DNA from: Pseudomonas koreensis
Lineage (GTDB): Bacteria; Pseudomonadota; Gammaproteobacteria; Pseudomonadales; Pseudomonadaceae
DNA: 64,000 bases
Direction: 5' to 3'
Assembly: GCF_012986595.1 (NCBI RefSeq)
Contig: NZ_JAAQYM010000001.1
Coordinates: 1,017,986 to 1,081,985, forward strand
A program made the translations under genes and the position numbers. A model generated the notes under the pieces. It was not told the DNA's origin and made no database searches. It saw nothing but the letters and a program-made list of their open reading frames with translations. Each line of letters begins with the position of its first letter. The stretch's first letter is position 1. Of the stretch, positions 1 through 8,754 are shown in pieces.

Positions 1-1007
1 TGCTCGGCATTTGCCGACAAGTGGTCGAGCAGTGCAGCGAGAGTGATTCCGGCAATGTGCTGAACGCGCTGACCGCCAGCCTCAACCGCCTGTCGAGCGT
101 AAACAACTCGATTGGTGCGTTGGGCGAAGCCAGCAGCCTGCTGACCAGCGCGCAGATTCAGGTCGAAGAGGCAGTCGGCGAGCTCAATCGCTTCCTCGAC
201 AACTTCGATGCCGATCCGGCGCGTCTGCAATATCTGGAAGAACGCCTCGACGCGATCTACACCCTGGCACGCAAGCACCGCATCCAGCCGACCGAAGTCG
301 CCGAGATGCAACAGAAACTGCTCGATGAAATCGAGACATTGAACGCCAATGATGAATCCATCGAACGCCTGGGTGAGGAACTGGCCTCCTATGCCCGTCA
401 TTATCAGGAGAAGGCTCGCGAGCTGAGCGACCTGCGCCATCAGGCGGCCGGCAGCCTCGCCAGCGCAGTGGAGCAAGAAATCCAGCGCCTGGGCATGCCG
501 GGTGGTCGTTTCACCATCGAATTACGCGCCAACAGCAGCGATGAGTTGCTGCCTAACGGCCTGGAACAAGTCGAACTGCTGGTCAGTGCCAACCCTGGTC
601 AACCGCTGAAGGCACTGGCCAAAGTAGCGTCGGGTGGCGAGCTGTCGCGGATCAGCTTGGCGATTCAGGTGATCACCGCACAAACCTCACGGGTGCCGAC
701 GCTGGTATTCGACGAAGTGGACGTGGGCATCGGCGGGCCAACGGCGGAGATTGTCGGCCAGTTGCTGCGCCGCCTCGGTGAGCGCGGGCAAGTATTGACC
801 GTGACGCACTTGCCGCAAGTGGCGGCGCAAGGGCATCAGCATCTGTTCGTACACAAGGTGCGCGGCGATCAAGCGACTCATACCGCCGTGTCCAAACTGA
901 GCAAGAACGACCGTATAGAAGAAGTGGCGCGGATGCTCGGTGGCATAGACCTGACCAAAGAATCCCTGGCTCACGCGAAAAAGATGGTGGTCACCGCAAA
1001 GGCCTGA
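1..1007 (+). CDS. recN: DNA repair protein RecN, C-terminal part (5' end outside window)
   Basis: The reading frame is already open at the left edge (the first in-frame codon starts at base 3), so this is the C-terminal 60 percent or so of RecN, an SMC-like ATPase that acts on double-strand breaks in the cytoplasm. Visible are the end of the coiled-coil region with many Glu/Leu heptads, the ABC signature ASGGELSRI, the Walker B stretch LVFDEVDVGIGG and the later switch histidine region VTHLPQVAAQ. The frame ends with TGA at 1005-1007 and is followed by a hairpin terminator. The neighbouring fur gene is convergent. Nothing looks broken. Confidence is high because the signature and Walker B spacing are typical of RecN. 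Confidence 0.95.
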   Translation, partial: LGICRQVVEQCSESDSGNVLNALTASLNRLSSVNNSIGALGEASSLLTSAQIQVEEAVGELNRFLDNFDADPARLQYLEERLDAIYTLARKHRIQPTEVAEMQQKLLDEIETLNANDESIERLGEELASYARHYQEKARELSDLRHQAAGSLASAVEQEIQRLGMPGGRFTIELRANSSDELLPNGLEQVELLVSANPGQPLKALAKVASGGELSRISLAIQVITAQTSRVPTLVFDEVDVGIGGPTAEIVGQLLRRLGERGQVLTVTHLPQVAAQGHQHLFVHKVRGDQATHTAVSKLSKNDRIEEVARMLGGIDLTKESLAHAKKMVVTAKA

Positions 1008-1034
1008 CCTCAGATTCAGGTACGACAGAAAGCA

Positions 1035-1066
1035 CGAAGGCGACCCTTGGGTCGCCTTCGTTCGTT
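1035..1066. terminator. Bidirectional terminator between recN and fur
   Basis: A 10-bp perfect inverted repeat, CGAAGGCGAC / GTCGCCTTCG, with a 6-base loop (1035-1060), lies between the convergent ends of recN and fur and is followed by TTCGTTT on the plus strand. It can serve both genes. Confidence 0.7.
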
Positions 1067-1094
1067 TCGCGAACCTGAAATTCGCGCGACATGC

Positions 1095-1499
1095 TTACTT
1101 TTTCTTGCGGACGTACAGCACCAGATTGTGATCAACCATTTCGAAGCCATGCTTCTCGACGATCGATTTTTGAAGTTTTTCGATTTCTTCGTCGAAGAAT
1201 TCGATGACTTCACCCGACTCCACGTTGACCATATGGTCGTGGTGGCCACCGTCGGCCAATTCGAATACCGCGTGGCCACCGTCGAAGTTGTGACGGACCA
1301 CGAGGCCAGCGGCTTCGAACTGGGTCAGAACACGGTAAACCGTGGCCAGACCGACGTCCTCGCCCGCTTCCATCAACGCCTTGTAGACGTCCTCGGCACT
1401 CATGTGACGCTGCTCGGTAGAGTCAAGCATTTGCAGGATCTTGACCCGTGGCAGGGTCACTTTGAGGCCGGCTTTGCGTAGTTCGCTATTTTCAACCAT
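1095..1499 (-). CDS. fur: Ferric uptake regulator Fur
   Basis: 134-residue Fur, the usual length. It represses iron-uptake genes when loaded with Fe(II). The N-terminal winged helix contains TLPRVKILQML and GLATVYRVLTQFEAAGLV (about residues 15-66), and the metal-binding segment GGHHDHMV is at about residues 84-91. The tail KKK is usual for Pseudomonas Fur, and the Cys-pair motifs of E. coli Fur are absent, as in Pseudomonas generally. It is divergent from bamE across a 97-bp gap, an arrangement well known in this genus. Confidence 0.97.
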   Translation of the reverse strand: MVENSELRKAGLKVTLPRVKILQMLDSTEQRHMSAEDVYKALMEAGEDVGLATVYRVLTQFEAAGLVVRHNFDGGHAVFELADGGHHDHMVNVESGEVIEFFDEEIEKLQKSIVEKHGFEMVDHNLVLYVRKKK

Positions 1500-1596
1500 G
1501 GTCAGCTTTCTCGCGATGCTGCTTCGCAGCTTCTCTTAATGCGGGTATGATCGGCGTTTACGTTGTCCCAGCCAAGATAGTGGAAGTCGCCCACCG
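1500..1596. promoter_or_regulatory. Divergent fur / bamE promoter region
   Basis: This short gap must hold promoters for both genes. On the plus strand a TATGAT -10 box is visible at 1546-1551 with TTCGCA 17 bp upstream (1523-1528, weak -35), fitting bamE. On the fur side a small GCTGC-GAA-GCAGC hairpin lies in the putative leader. I do not see a convincing Fur box. Confidence 0.4.
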
Positions 1597-2124
1597 ATGC
1601 AAAACACCAAGCTCTTGCTAACCAGTTTCACCTTTGTGGGACTGCTCGCACTCGCCGGTTGTTCATTCCCCGGGGTTTACAAAATCGACATCCAGCAGGG
1701 CAATGTCGTCACGCAGGACATGATAGACCAGTTACGCCCGGGAATGACCCGCCGGCAAGTACGGTTTATCATGGGTAACCCTCTGCTGGCCGACACGTTC
1801 CATGCCGATCGCTGGGATTATCTGTACAGCCTGCAACCTGGCGGCGGTGAACGCCAACAGGAACGCATGAGTGTAATTTTCAACTCTAACGACCAGCTTG
1901 TCAGCCTGTCCGGTGACTTCATGCCGGGCGTGAGCCGTGACGAAGCCATTCTCGGCAAGGACAGTGGCACTAGCGTGACCGCCCCTGCTGAAAACGCCGA
2001 GAAGCCGAAGCCGGAACAACCTGCCAAGCCAGGCTCCTTGCTGGATTCGATCCAGAAGGACGTGGACGGTGTTGAAACCGTTCCGGTTCCGACGCCTGAG
2101 CCGCTGGACACCTCGCCGCAATAA
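1597..2124 (+). CDS. bamE: Outer-membrane assembly lipoprotein BamE (OmlA)
   Basis: 175-residue lipoprotein of the BAM complex that helps fold outer-membrane barrels. The signal peptide ends in the lipobox LAGC with lipidated Cys22. The SmpA/OmlA fold follows, with [19 protein letters not shown] and [12 protein letters not shown], the typical BamE core. The C-terminal 60 residues are a Pro/Ala/Glu-rich extension ([11 protein letters not shown]) typical of pseudomonads and longer than in E. coli. It is divergent from fur, as in P. aeruginosa (omlA-fur), and ends at a strong terminator. Confidence 0.93.
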   Translation: MQNTKLLLTSFTFVGLLALAGCSFPGVYKIDIQQGNVVTQDMIDQLRPGMTRRQVRFIMGNPLLADTFHADRWDYLYSLQPGGGERQQERMSVIFNSNDQLVSLSGDFMPGVSRDEAILGKDSGTSVTAPAENAEKPKPEQPAKPGSLLDSIQKDVDGVETVPVPTPEPLDTSPQ

Positions 2125-2130
2125 TGTGCG

Positions 2131-2171
2131 AGGCAATAAAAAACCCGGAAATTCCGGGTTTTTTATTGCCT
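2131..2171. terminator. Bidirectional terminator between bamE and ratB
   Basis: Long perfect inverted repeat centred on AAACCCGGAA / TTCCGGGTTT, flanked by A and T runs and extended by GGCAATAA / TTATTGCC. It suits both the plus-strand bamE and the minus-strand ratB transcript. Confidence 0.9.
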
Positions 2172-2185
2172 GCGATTTGGCCCAT

Positions 2186-2500
2186 CTACTGATTTCGCGC
2201 TTTGGCCTCGGCTGCCTTGGCCGCGCGCAGGCGCCGCACCTCTTTCGGATCCGCCAGCAATGGCCGGTAGATCTCGATGCGATCCCCCGCCTGAATCAGG
2301 CGTACCTGCGGATCCGCGATCACTTTGCCGAAGATACCCAACGGGCACTCGCCCATGTCCAGCTCCGGGAACTCAGCACCGATACCGGACTTCTGCGCCG
2401 CATCACGCACGGTTGTCCCTTCAGGAACGCAGACCGTGCGCAAAACCTGACGATCCACGGCGGCATACACCACCTCGATCTCGATCACCGGCTCAACCAT
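2186..2500 (-). CDS. ratB: RnfH/RatB family ubiquitin-like protein
   Basis: Small (104 aa) beta-grasp protein. The body reads IEIEVVYAAVDRQVLR, then GTTVRDAAQKSGI and GDRIEIYRPL, the conserved RnfH (UPF0125) pattern, with a charged Lys/Arg/Ala tail. I start it at MVEPVIEI because this overlaps the end of ratA by a few bases; an upstream Met would give a 10-residue unlikely extension. The name RatB comes from its constant pairing with RatA. Its molecular role is unsettled, and the toxin-antitoxin label is inherited from E. coli. Confidence 0.85.
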   Translation of the reverse strand: MVEPVIEIEVVYAAVDRQVLRTVCVPEGTTVRDAAQKSGIGAEFPELDMGECPLGIFGKVIADPQVRLIQAGDRIEIYRPLLADPKEVRRLRAAKAAEAKARNQ

Positions 2501-2927
2501 GCATCTGCTTGGCGCGCTGGCAGAACGCATCCACCAGCGTATTCGCCGCCTGATTGAACAGCGGGCCGAGTGTCGCGCGCACTATCGGACCGGCGTAGTC
2601 GAACGAGAGGTCAAGACTGATCTTGCAGGCCTTCTCGTTCAACGCCTTGAACACCCAGACACCATGCAGCTGGTTGAACGGACCTTCTTCCAGATTCATC
2701 TCGATCGACTGCCCCGGCACCAGCGTATTGCGCGTGACGAAGTGCTGGCTGAGACCGCCCTTGGCCACGCCCACGCTGGCGCGCATGTGCTCGGGCGAGC
2801 TCTCCAGCACCTCCGCGGAGGAGCACCATGGCAAGAATTCCGGGTAACGCGCGACGTCGTTGACCAGGTCGTAGAGGAATTGCGCCGGGTATGGCAGCAA
2901 CGCCGAACGTTGAATATGTGTCGTCAT
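2493..2927 (-). CDS. ratA: RatA / COQ10-like START-domain protein
   Basis: 144 residues, one SRPBCC (polyketide-cyclase/COQ10) domain. It opens THIQRSALLPYPAQFLYDLV with the family motif DVARYPEFLPWC and ends with a long amphipathic helix NQAANTLVDAFCQRAKQMHG. In E. coli the protein was reported to block 70S formation, while homologues bind ubiquinone; the latter may be the general function. The start MTTHIQRS is preferred over an upstream Met that would lack homology. It is translationally coupled to ratB downstream. Confidence 0.88.
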   Translation of the reverse strand: MTTHIQRSALLPYPAQFLYDLVNDVARYPEFLPWCSSAEVLESSPEHMRASVGVAKGGLSQHFVTRNTLVPGQSIEMNLEEGPFNQLHGVWVFKALNEKACKISLDLSFDYAGPIVRATLGPLFNQAANTLVDAFCQRAKQMHG

Positions 2928-2934
2928 GTAAGCG

Positions 2935-4338
2935 TTACTTCCAGAGCTGAGCGGCAAACACTACAAGAATGCCGATAGGCGCCACGTAGCGCATCAAGAA
3001 CAAGGACAGGGCAAACAGCAGCGGATTGCGGATCGCCAATTCCTCGCGCACCGCATCACGCCCCATCACCCAACCGGCAAACAGCACAAAACACAGGCCA
3101 CCGAGCGGCAGCATGATCCGCGAGGTAAAGAAGTCGATCACACCGAAGAAGTCCAGACCGCCCGTCGCCCCCCATTGGTAGAGATGGAACAGTCCGCCTT
3201 CGTTCACGAAAAATTTGGCGTCCTTCCAGATATTGAAGGAGAACACCGTGCCCAGACCGACGAACCAGCAGATGAATGCCAGCCAGAACGTCACCCAGCC
3301 GCGGCTGATTTTAGTGCGCTCAACCAGGTAGGCGACCATCGGTTCGAGCAGGGAAATCGCCGAACTCCACGCCGCAATCGCCACCAGGACAAAGAACACC
3401 ACGCCCATCAACTGGCCGAATACCACGTTACCAAAGGCAAATGGCAGGCTGACGAACATCAGGCCCGGGCCTTCGCTAGGGTTCAAACCGCCAGCAAATA
3501 CGATCGGGAACAACGCCAGCCCCGCCACCAGCGACACGAAGGTGTCGAGCAACGCCACACCCACCACGGTGCCGGACAGCGAGGCTTCCTTGGTCATGTA
3601 AGCGCCGTAGATCATGATCGAGCCGACGCCCACGCTCAGGGAAAAGAACGCGTGGCCCATCGCCGGCAGCAAGCCGTCGAGGACTTTTTCCGGGTGGAAG
3701 TCGAACATGAAATGCACGCCTTCCATGAAATGCCCGGTGGTCATGCTGTAACCCAGTAATACCAGCACCATCACGAACAGCAGCGGCATCATGATTCGCA
3801 GGCTGCGCTCAAGCCCGGCGACCACGCCTTTGGCAATCACCACCGCCGACAACAGCATGAAAACTGTGTGCCAAAGTGTCAGGCGCCAAGGGTCGGAGAT
3901 GACGTTGCCGAAATAAGCGCCGACTTGCTCCGCCGTAGCGCCCTGGAAGTCCCCGCGCCCCATGTCGATGATGTAATCCAGCGACCAGCCGCCGACCACA
4001 CTATAGAAAGACAGGATCAGCAGCGCCGTGATCATCCCGGCAAACGCGCCCCACGACCACTTGCCCGAATGCCCGGCCTCTTGGGCCAGCACCTTCAGGG
4101 CGTTCGCCGGACTCTGCCGCGCGCGCCGGCCGATCAGGGTTTCAGCCAGCATGACCGGAACCCCGATCAGGGCGATGCAGGCCAGAAACATCAGCACGAA
4201 GGCGCCGCCACCGTAGACCCCGACCATGTAGGGGAATTTCCAGATGCTGCCCAGTCCCACGGCCGAACCGGTCGCGGCGAATATGAAAACCCAGCGGCTA
4301 GCCCAACTGCCGTGGACAGAAACCTTGTCTGTCGACAT
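2935..4338 (-). CDS. Sodium-dependent transporter, NSS/SNF family
   Basis: 467-residue inner-membrane symporter of the neurotransmitter:sodium family. The hallmark first helix [26 protein letters not shown] carries the Na+/substrate-binding unwound segment. About 11-12 hydrophobic segments follow, fewer than the 12 of eukaryotic members, as is common in bacteria. Likely substrates are amino acids, but none can be named from sequence. The gene lies just upstream of ratA on the same strand and is divergent from smpB; this order is conserved in pseudomonads as I recall. Confidence 0.9.
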   Translation of the reverse strand: MSTDKVSVHGSWASRWVFIFAATGSAVGLGSIWKFPYMVGVYGGGAFVLMFLACIALIGVPVMLAETLIGRRARQSPANALKVLAQEAGHSGKWSWGAFAGMITALLILSFYSVVGGWSLDYIIDMGRGDFQGATAEQVGAYFGNVISDPWRLTLWHTVFMLLSAVVIAKGVVAGLERSLRIMMPLLFVMVLVLLGYSMTTGHFMEGVHFMFDFHPEKVLDGLLPAMGHAFFSLSVGVGSIMIYGAYMTKEASLSGTVVGVALLDTFVSLVAGLALFPIVFAGGLNPSEGPGLMFVSLPFAFGNVVFGQLMGVVFFVLVAIAAWSSAISLLEPMVAYLVERTKISRGWVTFWLAFICWFVGLGTVFSFNIWKDAKFFVNEGGLFHLYQWGATGGLDFFGVIDFFTSRIMLPLGGLCFVLFAGWVMGRDAVREELAIRNPLLFALSLFLMRYVAPIGILVVFAAQLWK

Positions 4339-4442
4339 CGAATATCACGCCCAAGCATCAGAAAAAGAGGCCGCATTGTCCGGGATTCACTCAACCTGCT
4401 CAAGCACGCAGCATCACCGTAGCCGAGGACCGTTTATCTCCA

Positions 4443-4448
4443 TATAAT
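4443..4448 (+). promoter_or_regulatory. -10 box of smpB, very close to its start codon
   Basis: A consensus TATAAT ends 9 bases before the smpB ATG. Transcription would then start at about 4454-4457, at or within a few bases of the ATG, and no Shine-Dalgarno sequence is present in the CCGCCCCT spacer. The -35 region is not clear. Confidence 0.5.
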
Positions 4449-4457
4449 GCCGCCCCT

Positions 4458-4940
4458 ATGGCTAAACAGAAGAAACACCCAACAGGGACCATCGCGCAGA
4501 ACAAAAAGGCGCGACACGATTACTTCATCGAACATCGGTTCGAGGCTGGTCTGGTCCTGGCCGGCTGGGAAGTAAAAAGTCTGCGGGCAAGCAAACTGCA
4601 ACTGGTCGACAGTTACGTGCTGCTCAAGGACGGTGAAGCCTGGTTGCTCGGCAGTCACATCACACCGTTGATGACCGCCAGCACCCACGTCATCGCCGAC
4701 CCGACCCGCACCCGCAAACTGCTGCTCAACAAACGCGAGCTGGAAAAACTCGCCGCTGCCGTGCAACAGAAAGGCTACGCCTGCGTCTGCCTGTCCTTCT
4801 ACTGGAGCAAGCACATGGTCAAGTGCGAGATCGCTCTGGGCAAGGGCAAGAAGGAATACGACAAGCGTAACACCGAGCGTGAACGCGACGCCGGTCGAGA
4901 GCTGCAGCGCGCCGTGCGCAACAAGGGCAAGGAAGAATAA
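4458..4940 (+). CDS. smpB: SsrA-binding protein SmpB
   Basis: 160 residues, standard length. It is the tmRNA partner that carries SsrA to stalled ribosomes for trans-translation. The conserved OB-fold segments are all visible: [46 protein letters not shown] and the basic tail [20 protein letters not shown] that inserts into the mRNA channel. The start shown fits family alignments, yet it has no ribosome-binding site and a TATAAT box directly upstream, suggesting a leaderless or nearly leaderless mRNA. Its RNA partner ssrA lies about 10 kb downstream on the same strand. Confidence 0.97.
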   Translation: MAKQKKHPTGTIAQNKKARHDYFIEHRFEAGLVLAGWEVKSLRASKLQLVDSYVLLKDGEAWLLGSHITPLMTASTHVIADPTRTRKLLLNKRELEKLAAAVQQKGYACVCLSFYWSKHMVKCEIALGKGKKEYDKRNTERERDAGRELQRAVRNKGKEE

Positions 4941-4953
4941 TTTCTTCTGCCTG

Positions 4954-5032
4954 AAAAGATCGCAGCCTACTGCAGCTCCTACACAGGAATTAGAATTTCC
5001 CTGTAGGTGCTGCCGAAGGCTGCGATCTTTTT
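4954..5032. repeat. REP doublet, family A (GATCGCAGCC...GGCTGCGATC)
   Basis: Two inverted copies of the element reading GTAGGAGCTGCCGAAGGCTG then CGATCTTTT, here with small changes in one arm (CTACTGCAGC). It lies between the convergent smpB and lldR and can also act as a terminator. Other copies are at 27845, 35391 and 48325. Confidence 0.85.
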
Positions 5033-5043
5033 GCATCTAAACG

Positions 5044-5811
5044 CTACATTCCTTTGCGCCGCTCCGCCCGAGCCATGCGCTGAACCTCTTGCCGCACCTC
5101 TTCCAGCACTTCCTGCACATACAGAATGTGCCGGCTGGAGACTTCCCGCGCTTGCTCCGCACGCCCCTCGATAATCGCCAGATACAGTTCGCGGTGCTGA
5201 GAGATCAGCATGTCGCGGGTTTCCGTGCGTTGTTTGTACATGCCGCCAATGTTGGTCACGACGTTGCGCTTGAGCAGATCGAACAGCCCGCGAATGGTGT
5301 GCAGCAGCACCGCGTTGTGGCTGGCTTCGGCGATAGCCAGGTGAAATTTCGCATCCGCCGCGCCCTCCTCCACCCGACTCACTTCGTCATGCCGCGTATA
5401 GCAATCCTGCAGCTCGTTGAACGCCGCTGTCAGCCGTTCGCGATCCACGTCGGTAGCGCGTAATGCTGCGTAATAGGCGCACGATGCCTCCAGAGTGTGC
5501 CGAAATTCCAGCAAGTCGCGCTGCGCCTCGGGATTGCTCTCCAGCAGCAGTAGCAATGGATCGCTGAACGTCGAACCGAGGGTTTCCACCACATAATTGC
5601 CGCCGCCCTGACGACTGACCAGCAAGCCCTTGGCCGCCAGTTTCTGAATCGCTTCGCGCAACGACGGGCGCGATACGCCGAACTGCTCGGCCAGCGCACG
5701 CTCGGCCGGAAGCCGCTCACCGGACTTCAGCGTGCCCTCGAGAATCATCCCCTCGAGTCGCTCGACAATATCGTCAGACAAACGGCGCTGACGAATCTGA
5801 TCAAACCCCAT
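5044..5811 (-). CDS. lldR: Lactate-responsive regulator LldR (FadR-type GntR)
   Basis: 255-residue repressor. The N-terminal winged helix reads LSDDIVERLEGMILEGTLKSGERLPAERALAEQFGVSRPSLREAIQKLAAKGLL (GntR signature, residues about 13-65), and the C-terminal all-helical FCD effector domain follows with metal-binding type residues (DAKFHLAIAEASHNAVLLHTI). In pseudomonads LldR blocks the lld operon until lactate binds. It is divergent from lldP, and a perfect palindrome of the LldR/FadR operator type lies between them. Confidence 0.9.
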   Translation of the reverse strand: MGFDQIRQRRLSDDIVERLEGMILEGTLKSGERLPAERALAEQFGVSRPSLREAIQKLAAKGLLVSRQGGGNYVVETLGSTFSDPLLLLLESNPEAQRDLLEFRHTLEASCAYYAALRATDVDRERLTAAFNELQDCYTRHDEVSRVEEGAADAKFHLAIAEASHNAVLLHTIRGLFDLLKRNVVTNIGGMYKQRTETRDMLISQHRELYLAIIEGRAEQAREVSSRHILYVQEVLEEVRQEVQRMARAERRKGM

Positions 5812-6004
5812 AACTCATTTCTCCACGATCCCGACCGCTCGCCGGGCTCTCTATTCTGGCCTATCGGCGCCCCGCCGACACCTGTCAGAGCACATTCGCC
5901 CAAGCGGATCAGATGGCATCTGCACCGCTTATTCGACAAAAGTTTCAGGGCGACAAATTGACACACCGATATCAAGGCTTTTACCCTAGCCAACAGCGAT
6001 TGTA

Positions 6005-6021
6005 AATTGGTATTACCAATT
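6005..6021. promoter_or_regulatory. LldR operator palindrome
   Basis: AATTGGTATTACCAATT, a perfect 8-bp inverted repeat around one central base, in the lldR-lldP gap. It matches the AATTGG-N5-CCAATT pattern I recall for LldR sites in E. coli and Pseudomonas. The rest of the gap (5812-6004, 6022-6072) shows no other clear element. Confidence 0.75.
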
Positions 6022-6072
6022 AACCAAGAACGCTGACAGTGCCTGACCAACAACAATTAGGGGCCACCCCAT

Positions 6073-7767
6073 ATGCAAACCTGGCAACAGCTCTATACCC
6101 CGCTCGGCAGTCTCGGCGTTTCCGCACTTGCGGCCGTCATTCCCATCGTTTTCTTCTTCCTCGCTCTGGCGGTGTTCCGCCTCAAGGGGCATGTAGCCGG
6201 CAGCATCACGCTGGCGCTGTCGATCGCCGTGGCAATTTTCGCCTTTCACATGCCGGTCGACATGGCCTTCGCCGCGGCCGGATACGGCTTTGCCTACGGT
6301 CTATGGCCGATTGCCTGGATCATTGTTGCGGCGGTGTTCCTCTACAAACTGACGGTCAAAAGTGGTCAGTTCGAGGTTATTCGCAGCTCGGTATTGTCGA
6401 TCACTGACGACCAGCGTCTGCAGGTGCTGCTGATCGGTTTCTGCTTCGGTGCGTTCCTGGAAGGCGCCGCCGGTTTCGGTGCACCCGTGGCGATTACCGC
6501 CGCGCTGCTGGTTGGCCTGGGCTTCAACCCGCTGTATGCCGCCGGACTGTGCCTGATTGCCAACACCGCCCCCGTAGCCTTCGGCGCCTTGGGCATCCCG
6601 ATCATCGTCGCCGGCCAGGTCACTGGTATCGACGCATTCAAGATTGGCGCAATGACTGGTCGCCAACTGCCACTGCTGTCGCTGTTCGTGCCGTTCTGGC
6701 TGGTATTCATGATGGACGGTCTGCGCGGCGTACGTGAAACCTGGCCGGCAGCCCTGGTCGCGGGCCTGAGCTTCGCCGTGACTCAATACTTCACGTCGAA
6801 CTTCATCGGTCCGGAACTGCCGGACATCACCTCGGCCCTGGCCAGTCTGATTTCGCTGACCCTGTTCCTCAAAGTCTGGCAGCCACGGCGCGCCGCTGGC
6901 CAACACATCGCCGGTGCCGTGTCAGCCTCAGTGGTAACTGCCAGCGTCGGCGGTTTCGGCCAAAAGCGCAGCACCGTGGCATCGCCTTACAGCCTCTGGG
7001 AAATTTTCATTGCCTGGTCGCCGTTCCTGATCCTCACCGTGCTGGTAACCATCTGGACCCTCAAACCCTTCAAGGCCATGTTCGCCGCCGGCGGTTCGAT
7101 GTACGCCTGGGTGTTCAACTTTGCGATCCCGCACCTTGATCAACTGGTCATCAAGACCGCACCGATCGTCGCCACCCCAACCGCCATCCCGGCGGTATTC
7201 AAACTCGACCCGATTTCCGCGACCGGCACCGCGATTTTCTTCTCCGCGCTGATCTCAATGCTGGTGCTGAAGATCAACTTCAAAACTGGTCTTACCACTT
7301 TGAAAGAGACCTTCTACGAACTGCGCTGGCCTATCCTGTCGATCGGCATGGTGCTGGCCTTCGCCTTCGTCACCAACTACTCGGGCATGTCGTCGACCAT
7401 GGCCCTGGTGCTGGCGGCCACCGGCGCAGCGTTCCCGTTCTTTTCGCCGTTCCTCGGTTGGCTGGGCGTGTTCCTCACTGGCTCGGATACTTCGTCCAAC
7501 GCCCTGTTCAGTTCGTTGCAAGCGACCACCGCACACCAGATCGGCGTCAATGACACCCTGCTGGTGGCGGCCAACACCAGCGGCGGCGTGACCGGCAAGA
7601 TGATCTCGCCACAGTCGATCGCCGTGGCCTGCGCTGCGACCGGCCTGGTGGGCAAGGAATCGGATCTGTTCCGCTTCACCCTCAAGCACAGCCTATTCTT
7701 TGCCACGATTGTCGGCCTGATCACTTTGGCTCAGGCCTATTGGTTCACCGGCATGCTGGTGCACTAA
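6073..7767 (+). CDS. lldP: L-lactate permease LldP
   Basis: 564 residues with about 13-14 hydrophobic helices, the normal size for the LctP family of lactate/glycolate:proton symporters in the inner membrane. Family stretches seen are [51 protein letters not shown] and [20 protein letters not shown]. It is the first gene after the LldR operator and precedes lutABC-dld with a 162-bp gap, so it likely shares the lactate-induced transcript. Confidence 0.95.
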   Translation: MQTWQQLYTPLGSLGVSALAAVIPIVFFFLALAVFRLKGHVAGSITLALSIAVAIFAFHMPVDMAFAAAGYGFAYGLWPIAWIIVAAVFLYKLTVKSGQFEVIRSSVLSITDDQRLQVLLIGFCFGAFLEGAAGFGAPVAITAALLVGLGFNPLYAAGLCLIANTAPVAFGALGIPIIVAGQVTGIDAFKIGAMTGRQLPLLSLFVPFWLVFMMDGLRGVRETWPAALVAGLSFAVTQYFTSNFIGPELPDITSALASLISLTLFLKVWQPRRAAGQHIAGAVSASVVTASVGGFGQKRSTVASPYSLWEIFIAWSPFLILTVLVTIWTLKPFKAMFAAGGSMYAWVFNFAIPHLDQLVIKTAPIVATPTAIPAVFKLDPISATGTAIFFSALISMLVLKINFKTGLTTLKETFYELRWPILSIGMVLAFAFVTNYSGMSSTMALVLAATGAAFPFFSPFLGWLGVFLTGSDTSSNALFSSLQATTAHQIGVNDTLLVAANTSGGVTGKMISPQSIAVACAATGLVGKESDLFRFTLKHSLFFATIVGLITLAQAYWFTGMLVH

Positions 7768-7803
7768 ACCTGCAAGAAGCCTACAAGCAACATGGAAATA
7801 ACC

Positions 7804-7828
7804 GACGCCGGTTCGTGATTCCGGCGTC
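7804..7828 (+). other. Hairpin in the lldP-lutA spacer
   Basis: GACGCCGG and CCGGCGTC pair perfectly around a 9-base loop. No U-run follows, so it looks more like an mRNA-processing or stability hairpin, or a weak attenuator, than a full terminator. Confidence 0.4.
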
Positions 7829-7929
7829 AGCAATTCACACCCCGGTCTGTAAGGCTGCTGAAAGCAACACGCTCTATATTTCAGCGGCCTCAACGGACGG
7901 ATAACCGGGACCACCCGGAGACACGCCTG

Positions 7930-8754
7930 ATGAGCGAGCTTTTTTACAACGCTGTGCCAAACGCGACCCGCGTTGCACCGCGACTGCCCGAACCTCGGCA
8001 ATACCCCAGCGAGAAACCGTCGCGGGTCTACCTGTTCGGCACGTGCGTGGTCGATCTGTTCTACCCCGAAGCCGGGATGGACGCGATCCACTTGCTGGAA
8101 CACGAAGGGATCAAGGTCGAGTACCCGCAAGGGCAAAGCTGCTGCGGACAACCGGCCTACACCTCCGGTTACACCGAGCAGGCGCGGACGGTCGCGCGCT
8201 CGCAACTGGCACTGTTTGCCGGGGATTATCCGGTGGTGGTGCCGTCGGGTTCCTGCGCGGGGATGCTGCGCGAGCATTACGCCGACTTGTTCAAGGACGA
8301 GCCGGAAACACTGAAACAGGTTAAGGCCCTCGCGGCCCGGACCTATGAGCTGGCCGAGTTCCTGCTGTTCGTCTGCAAGGTGCAACTCAAAGACAGTGGC
8401 GAGCCGGTCAAGGTCGCGCTGCACACCTCGTGTTCGGCACGCCGTGAAATGAACACCCACCTGCACGGCCGCGAGTTGTTGGCGCAGTTGAGCAACGTGG
8501 AACGGGTCAACCACGACCACGAAAGCGAATGCTGTGGCTTCGGTGGGACATTCAGCGTCCGTATGCCAGACATTTCCGGCGCGATGGTGGCTGACAAGAC
8601 CCGGGCGCTGAAGGAATCCGGTGCGCACAAGGTCTTGAGCGCCGACTGCGGCTGTTTGATGAACATCAACGGCGCATTGGAGAAACAAAAAGAAGCGCTG
8701 CGCGGGCAACATCTCGCCAGCTTTTTGTGGCAACGAACCGGGGGTGCGCAATGA
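7930..8754 (+). CDS. lldE: L-lactate dehydrogenase complex subunit LutA/LldE
   Basis: 274 residues with two CCG (cysteine-rich) domains: QSCCGQPAYTSGYTEQA at about residues 74-91, HTSCSARREMN and ECCGFGGTFSVRMPDIS at about 199-215. It is the small iron-sulfur subunit of the three-protein LldEFG/LutABC enzyme that oxidises L-lactate to pyruvate. Compared with Bacillus LutA (about 240 aa) it has a 35-residue N-terminal extension. The stop overlaps the start of lutB (ATGA), implying coupled translation. Confidence 0.9.
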   Translation: MSELFYNAVPNATRVAPRLPEPRQYPSEKPSRVYLFGTCVVDLFYPEAGMDAIHLLEHEGIKVEYPQGQSCCGQPAYTSGYTEQARTVARSQLALFAGDYPVVVPSGSCAGMLREHYADLFKDEPETLKQVKALAARTYELAEFLLFVCKVQLKDSGEPVKVALHTSCSARREMNTHLHGRELLAQLSNVERVNHDHESECCGFGGTFSVRMPDISGAMVADKTRALKESGAHKVLSADCGCLMNINGALEKQKEALRGQHLASFLWQRTGGAQ

